64,000 nucleotides of DNA from Watersipora subatra (taxonomy: Eukaryota > Bryozoa > Gymnolaemata > Cheilostomatida > Watersiporidae): assembly GCF_963576615.1 (NCBI RefSeq), contig NC_088714.1, positions 5,084,001-5,148,000 on the forward strand, read 5' to 3'. A program made the position numbers and the translations under genes. How positions within the stretch are numbered: position 1 is the first letter of the stretch; the number at the start of each line of letters is the position of its first letter. Below the pieces are notes generated by a model. That model saw only the letters and a program-made list of their open reading frames with translations, was not told the DNA's origin and did no database searches. Shown here one piece after another: positions 59,936 to 64,000 of this stretch.

Positions 59936-61923
59936 TTGAGGATTATAAGCCCAAGCAATCGAGTGAGAAACCTAGGCCCAAGGGAGTATATTGCCCAATA
60001 TGAAGTGAGGAATATAGGCCCTTTGAGTATATTGCGCAATCTTGAGTGAGGAACATAGACCCAAGTGAGTATAACATGCTCATTATGAAGTGAGGAGTAT
60101 AGGCCCTTTAATTATATTGCCCAATTTCGAGTGAGGAACATAGACCCAAGGGATTATAATATGCTCATTATGAAGTGAGGAGTATAGGCCCTTTGAGTAT
60201 ATTGCGCAATCTTGAGTGAGGAGCATAGAGCCAAGCAAGTGTAGTATGCTCGTTATGGAGTTAGGAATTTAGGCCCTAGTGAATACCTATATCGTAATAT
60301 CTCGAGTGAGGAACATAGGCTCAAGCGAGTACGTTGTACAATATCGAGTGAGGAACATAAGCCCTCATGATTATAATTATATTATAATTGAGTGAGGGAC
60401 ATAGGCCCTCATTATTATATTCATAATAAAATAGAGTGAGAAACAGAGACCTTCATGATTATATTTATATTATAATAGAATGAGGGACATATTATATATA
60501 TAATATAAATAACTATATATAGTTATGAGTGAGTAACTATATACGTAACTAGTAATAATATAACTAATTTAGGTAATAAAATATCAAAAATATAATATTG
60601 TTATAGTTATAATAAAATAGAGTGAGGAACATAGTCTTTCATTATTGTATTTATATTATAATTGAGCGAGGAACATAGGCCTTCATTATTATATTTATAA
60701 CATGATGGAGTGAGGAACAGAGACCCTCATGATTACATTTATAATATAATAAAATGAAGAACATATTATTTTATAATATACATAACTATATACAGCTGAT
60801 AATATAAATAATTTAACTAATAAAATATATATAATACAACATTGTTACATTTATAATAAAATAGAGTGACGAACAAAAACTCTCATGATTATGTTTATAT
60901 TATAATAAAATGAGAAACATATTATGTTTATAATATACGTAACTATACATAGCTAATAATATAAATAATTTAACTAATAAAATATTTATAATATAACATA
61001 ATTATATTTATAATAAAGTATAGTGAGGAACATAGGCCTTTCACGGTTTTTATTTTTATGCTAATAAAATGAAGGACACAGGCCATCAGAGTTATCTTTA
61101 TAACAGAGTGTAGACCATAGGCCATCACGATTATATTTATAATATATTAGGGTGATGAACATAGGCCCTCATGATTATATTTATAATATAATAGAGTTAA
61201 GAATATAGGCCCTTATTACTATATTTATAATATAATCGAATGAGGAACTTTGGCCCTAATGATTTTATTTATAATATAGTTGAGTGAGGAGTATAAACCT
61301 CATGATTATATTTATACAGTATTATAATTGAGTGAGGAACATAGCCTCATGATTTTGTTTATTTACTATATCATTTAGTGTAGAGCATCGGTTTTCTTGG
61401 CATACAATATCATATGGTGGAACATTACGCCTAGAAGAAAAATTGTATAATATTACAGAGTACGTAACATAGGCTTACATGATTATGTTAATATTGTTAT
61501 GGAGTGAGATATATAGAGTTTATGGCTTTTATAATTAGAAATGTAGGCTTACAAGAACGCTTGTCTATAATTAAATAAAAAAATGAAGTAGCCTTTGAAT
61601 TTATCTATATTACTTTAAAATAAAAATGACTGAAAAAGATGGGTTTTTTTGCGTATTCTAATTTGATAATTCGTGTATTATCACTACTAATTTTTAGTGA
61701 ACGTTCATTCGTCAGATCTTTTTATTTTCTCTCAAGTTCAGCAGAGCGGTTTGTATTTTCCCAACGGCGTGATTTCACAACGACGGTTTTAATTTAAACA
61801 GCAATAATTGCATTTGCTTTAAAAGTTGTCTGTCCTTTTCAGAAATTTTATCCGATTATGCGGAAAAGTGCGGAACATAGGGCCTTGCGGAACATAGGGC
61901 GTGCGGAACATAGACCTGTCACC
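59935..61923 (-). repeat. Right terminal inverted repeat of the MULE, built from tandem sub-repeats
   Basis: Reverse-complement counterpart of 48923-50955. The inner part (59940-60300) has about four 85-bp units (GAGTGAGGAACATAGACCCA, TATTGCGCAATCTTGAGTGA). The outer part (60340-61560) has roughly 40-bp units of GAGTGAGGAACATAGGCCCT with ATGATTATATTTATAATATA. The extreme end has CGGAACATAGGGCCTTGCGG repeated. The two arms differ strongly in copy number. Confidence 0.88.
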
Positions 61924-61932
61924 GATCGACTT
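61924..61932 (+). repeat. Right target site duplication GATCGACTT
   Basis: Exact copy of 48914-48922, directly outside the right MULE terminus and 11 bp before the ATG of the TTC7-like exon. Confidence 0.9.
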
Positions 61933-61943
61933 CAACGCTAAAA

Positions 61944-62067
61944 ATGACGACGAAAGGCAAAAGTAACAAGCTTGAAGCTGACATAGAACGCTACAGAGGC
62001 CTTCAGAATTGGGAAAAGGCAATAGAATTAACTAAAACACAATGGAACAAATCGAATGTTGGCTTAG
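61944..62067 (+). CDS. TTC7-like (tetratricopeptide repeat protein 7) first coding exon, partial gene
   Basis: The ATG at 61944 opens 41 codons ending at a GGTTAGT donor (exon end 62067, phase 1). The peptide MTTKGKSNKLEADIERYR, then LQNWEKAIELTKTQW, matches the N-terminus of TTC7A/TTC7B, which start M-A-x-K, then LExEIERCR and W-x-x-x-x-EL. TTC7 scaffolds the plasma-membrane PI4KA complex with EFR3 and FAM126. Only this exon is recognised; the rest must lie to the right of the window. The 5' UTR is interrupted by the MULE, so the leader is about 20 nt from the transposon end. Confidence 0.75.
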
Positions 62068-62759
62068 GTTAGTATTTTTTCTTGCAAAGCGAGTATGACT
62101 ATTTTTGCAATCCTGGCAAATTTTGATTGTGCTAACTGATGTAATTTTCTGTGCAAGTAGTGGCAATTTGCTTTTTATAGTGTGCTGTGCACACTCAAAT
62201 ATTATGTTGACCACAATGCATCCTTGTGCTAGCACCCTTTATTGTTTCCACCCTAAACTCTCACTACAGTCAAAAGTCTTAGCAGACCTAAACTGCAGTT
62301 GCTTGCTGTACGTTTTTGTAAAAAGTTTTAATAAAGTTGATATCCGCAAGTACCACTTATTAAATCTTCTAGTTATTCACTTATAGTATGTTTCCTTAGT
62401 ATGCTAAAAAGGTGCAAAAAGTTATGATCAAACTGGAATAAACTAGGCTCTGTGTTTAGCTGTTTTACATCTGGTTTAGTTTTCTGAATTTGTTATTGAT
62501 CAGTTGTCATGACATGTTTCAGTGGACCTGAGTGGTAAGTTTTGGGCTGTTGTCATTTGTTCATTCTCCTTAGTTTGCATGCATGCTGTCTACTACCTTT
62601 AATGCTGATTTTAGATTGTTAAACGCTCAATTGTTAAGTGTCAAATTTGGTATTTGTTCTCTTTGGCGAACTTATGTTTTAAAGATCTTCCCAATTTAGT
62701 TTAGTAGTAGAACTGGTGGCTGACAGCTCTCTCTCTCTCTCCCTTTCTCTTTTGTCATG

Positions 62760-62940
62760 TTAACCAGTGGCAGGCTGCACTCTATTGTCGTGTGAACCAA
62801 TGACTGGCAGCACTCCGTTGTTTTGTTACCCTGTGGCTGACAGCACTCTATTGTTTTGTGAACCAATAGCTGGCAGCACTGTGTTGTCTTGTGAACCTTT
62901 GGCTGGCAGCATTTTCTTGTCTCATGAACTAAATACTTAT
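62760..62940 (+). repeat. About 42-bp tandem repeat (GGCTGGCAGCACT, TTGTCTTGTGAACC)
   Basis: Four imperfect units of GTGAACCAATGACTGGCAGC and CTCTATTGTTTTGT type sequence. Confidence 0.75.
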
Positions 62941-63029
62941 CTTCTTTACCAACTTTGAAAACATATTGTATATTATGGTTGTCAAACTAGATGGCTGTTC
63001 TGTTTTATGGCCCAGTTTATTCAACATCA

Positions 63030-63468
63030 CCTTACGTCTTATCTTACGTCTTACCTTACGTCTTACCTTACGTCTTACTTTACGTCTTACCTTACGCCTT
63101 ACCTTACGCCTTACCTTACGCCTTACCTTACGCCTTACCTTACGCCTTACCTTACGCCTTACCTTACGCCTTACCTTACGCCTTACCTTACGCCTTACCT
63201 TACGCCTTACCTTACGCCTTACCTTACGCCTTACCTTACGCCTTACCTTACGCCTTACCTTACGCCTTACCTTACGCCTCACCTTACGCCTCACTTTACG
63301 CCTTACCTTACGTCTTACCTTACGTCTTACCTTACGCCTTACCTTACGCCTTACCTTACGCCTTACCTTACGCCTTACCTTACGCCTTACCTTACGCCTT
63401 ACCTTACGCCTTACCTTACGCCTTACCTTACGTCTTACCTTACGCCGTATCTTACGTCTTACCTCATT
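63030..63468 (+). repeat. 12-bp satellite (CCTTACCTTACG), about 36 copies
   Basis: Very homogeneous 12-bp units, with CTTACGTC variants at both edges and one cluster in the middle (63287-63330). All three plus frames and one minus frame stay open (LTLR, LPYA, TPYL, RRKV repeats). This is a property of the unit, not evidence for coding. Confidence 0.97.
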
Positions 63469-64000
63469 GATAAAGAAACTGTTTAGTCATAGTGTCTGCT
63501 ACATATAGTTGATTGGCAAGTCAAGTTTTCAATAGCCTTGAAATGTAGCAAAGAAACCATTGGAATGTAACACCTATTGCGGTAGAGAAACTTTGCTGAC
63601 AAGTGGGTATAGTGGCTGGTTTTCTGCGCTTACAATGCTGGCTGGTTGGCATGGCAAGGTTATACACCTGAGATATCAATTGGGAAGCATTGTTCTCCTT
63701 AATCTCATAAAGGACAAAGTATTATTAATAAATCTCAGCTTTTCTTGATGTCAAAGTCTAAATGCTTGTAATTACATTTAAGCTGTACTTCATGGGTTTT
63801 CCCTTGCATTTGCTCGTGCCCTGTTCCTTGCTTGACTTCTCTTTGCTTTTGGACATTCATTTACAAAATTATCGTCTGGTTTGGTGCTATTCAGCGAACA
63901 CTCCGCATAGCTTTCACAGATATACTTGTTCCATTATGGCAAAAACAATCTCCTTTCCACTTGGAACATAACTGAAAGAAATGCCCCTTTGAATCTGCTC

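Larger units (their letters stand above)
48923..61923. mobile_element. Giant Mutator-like (MULE) DNA transposon, 13,001 bp
   Basis: Bounded by the perfect 9-bp duplication GATCGACTT. Ends are inverted: left GGGGACAGCCCTATGTTCCG, right (reverse complement) GGTGACAGGTCTATGTTCCG. Each end then repeats CCCTATGTTCCGCA two or three times before long sub-terminal arrays of CCTATGTTCCTCAC-type units (about 2 kb each, opposite orientation). The interior has a MULE transposase on the minus strand (51458-53685), a degenerate duplicate of one transposase exon (56041-56322), and a damaged plus-strand gene (58427-59129). The transposase is incomplete, so this copy is probably non-autonomous now. The perfect duplication suggests a fairly recent insertion. 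Confidence 0.9.
62068..64000 (+). other. Intron 1 of the TTC7-like gene
   Basis: Runs to the window end without a clear TTC7 exon. Contains a CT tract (62730-62755), a 42-bp repeat (62760-62935), a 12-bp satellite (63030-63465) and a possible 12-nt microexon at 62523-62534 (see findings). Confidence 0.6.

Noticed and set aside
62929-63508. ORFs of RRKV, LTLR, LPYA and TPYL repeats
   Set aside because: Products of a 12-bp satellite; all frames open, no gene context.

Overview
The window is metazoan nuclear DNA, AT-rich, with GT-AG introns and no operons. Many low-complexity, satellite and transposon tracts break it up. Gene content (an alpha-1,3-fucosyltransferase, a giant astacin protease with CUB/MAM/TSP1 domains, a CGRRF1-like RING protein and a TTC7-like first exon) suggests an invertebrate. 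A lophotrochozoan such as a mollusc or relative is my guess, but the sequence alone does not prove it.

Layout. (1) 262-4456, plus strand: a two-exon GT10 fucosyltransferase. (2) 5668-33786, plus strand: one secreted metalloprotease that I could read through 29 phase-compatible exons to a stop, about 2,113 residues. Its order is signal peptide, prodomain, furin site, astacin, EGF-like, CUB, EGF-like, MAM, EGF-like, MAM, 15 TSP1 repeats, MAM, MAM. (3) 42909-34951, minus strand, convergent with the protease: a CGRRF1-like RING-finger gene whose RING exon carries a 2-bp frameshift. A 1.6-kb satellite of 26-bp units fills its intron 2. A roughly 580-bp inverted-repeat MITE lies between the two convergent 3' ends. 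(4) 43-48 kb: SINEs, microsatellites, a 33-bp satellite and a 5'-truncated non-LTR retrotransposon tail. (5) 48923-61923: a 13,001-bp Mutator-like (MULE) transposon bounded by a perfect 9-bp target duplication. Its long terminal inverted repeats are arrays of short 'CCTATGTTCCTCAC' sub-repeats. It carries a broken-up MULE transposase on the minus strand, a degenerate duplicated transposase exon, and a degraded second gene on the plus strand. (6) 61944-64000: the first coding exon of a TTC7-like gene, starting 11 bp beyond the right-hand target duplication, followed by intron 1 with a 12-bp satellite.

The genes do not form a pathway. The main biological stories are the protease, with phase-1 modular exons and tandem in-frame splice donors in its prodomain, and the giant MULE, which separates a housekeeping gene from its original upstream DNA. 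Exon boundaries were set by reading frame, splice consensus and domain continuity, without transcript evidence.
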